Source: Gymnopus androsaceus JB14
Lineage: Eukaryota > Basidiomycota > Agaricomycetes > Agaricales > Omphalotaceae
Length of the DNA: 64,000 nucleotides
Direction: 5' to 3'
NCBI GenBank assembly: GCA_009733575.1
Contig: ML769438.1
Coordinates: 1 to 64,000 of the forward strand
Position numbers and translations under genes: made by a program. Positions 63,801-64,000 of this stretch are shown here, piece by piece. The notes beneath the pieces are model-generated. The model was not told the origin of the DNA. It made no database searches and saw nothing but the letters and a program-made list of their open reading frames with translations. Positions within the stretch are counted from its first letter, which is position 1, and each line of letters begins with the position of its first letter.

Positions 63801-64000
63801 AGAGGCCATCTGATACATTACTCAATTCACTGGTCCCCCTCCTTCCTCTACGGGGCATGTTGGTCCTCCAGGTTGTGGTTGTATTGTTAGATTGCCGGCC
63901 CATCCCTCCTCTCCTTCACACTCCCATCTTCCTGTTAGCCCTCGCGGTTTCCTTGTTGAGCCTTGTGCTCCGGGTTCTCGAAGCTCCCCTCATAAGCTCG
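63801..64000. other. window edge, no gene supported
   Basis: Pyrimidine-rich sequence with stops in all useful frames; may hold the end of the cysteine-rich gene. Confidence 0.3.

Overview
The window is nuclear DNA of a mushroom-forming fungus (Basidiomycota, Agaricomycetes). Genes are cut by many 45-60 base GT...AG introns. Several products match families seen mainly in Agaricomycetes: a KDZ transposase with a CxC2-type cysteine cluster, a transposon-type TET/JBP dioxygenase, a Mug135-like remnant and unnamed coiled-coil families. Telomere-like TTAGGG/CCCTAA units sit inside a repeat family. I saw no tRNA, rRNA, CRISPR array or bacterial-type operon. Family names rest on recalled motifs, since no search was possible.

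Layout. 1-8.6 kb: the end of a foldback element, a broken Mug135-like gene, an intact 921-aa unknown gene, and a coiled-coil gene cut in two by a telomere-repeat MITE. 9-13.3 kb: a small family protein and a six-exon, 793-aa kinase-like gene. 13.8-24.2 kb: a graveyard of host-type genes (WD40 protein, small helical protein, half of a PDR-type ABC transporter, a Dopey/DOP1-like fragment). 24.7-27.6 kb: a decayed hAT transposase. 28.6-34.5 kb: two decayed genes of unnamed Agaricomycete families, one paralogous to the split gene at 4.8-8.4 kb.

34.5-46.9 kb is the most informative part: a stack of nested transposons. A roughly 2.8 kb foldback element with long inverted arms was invaded by a 6.2 kb PIF/Harbinger element (Myb-like gene plus DDE transposase), a 495-bp MITE, a 1,512-bp gag-only LTR element with identical LTRs, a 317-bp hAT-type MITE and a 996-bp TA-flanked element. 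A 2,462-bp CACTG-ended element then landed inside the Harbinger transposase. Most insertions still show target-site duplications (ATT, AATAC, an 8-mer, TA, TCT), and several empty sites can be read directly from the opposite arm.

47.2-58.1 kb: a TET/JBP dioxygenase gene (catalytic half intact, N-terminal half broken) and a KDZ transposase (nearly full length, a few frameshifts), both on the plus strand. They are separated by a second telomere-repeat MITE (itself invaded by a 386-bp palindrome), degraded sequence and an unknown gene. KDZ transposons and TET/JBP genes are known to travel together in such fungi. 58.5-64 kb: a MITE shared with 30.5 kb, a coiled-coil gene, a paralog of the 9.2 kb gene, repeat-rich DNA, a possible LTR and a cysteine-rich pseudogene.

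Probably functional or recently functional: the 921-aa gene, the kinase-like gene, the Harbinger Myb-like gene and the gag-only element. Most other reading frames are shadows or remnants.
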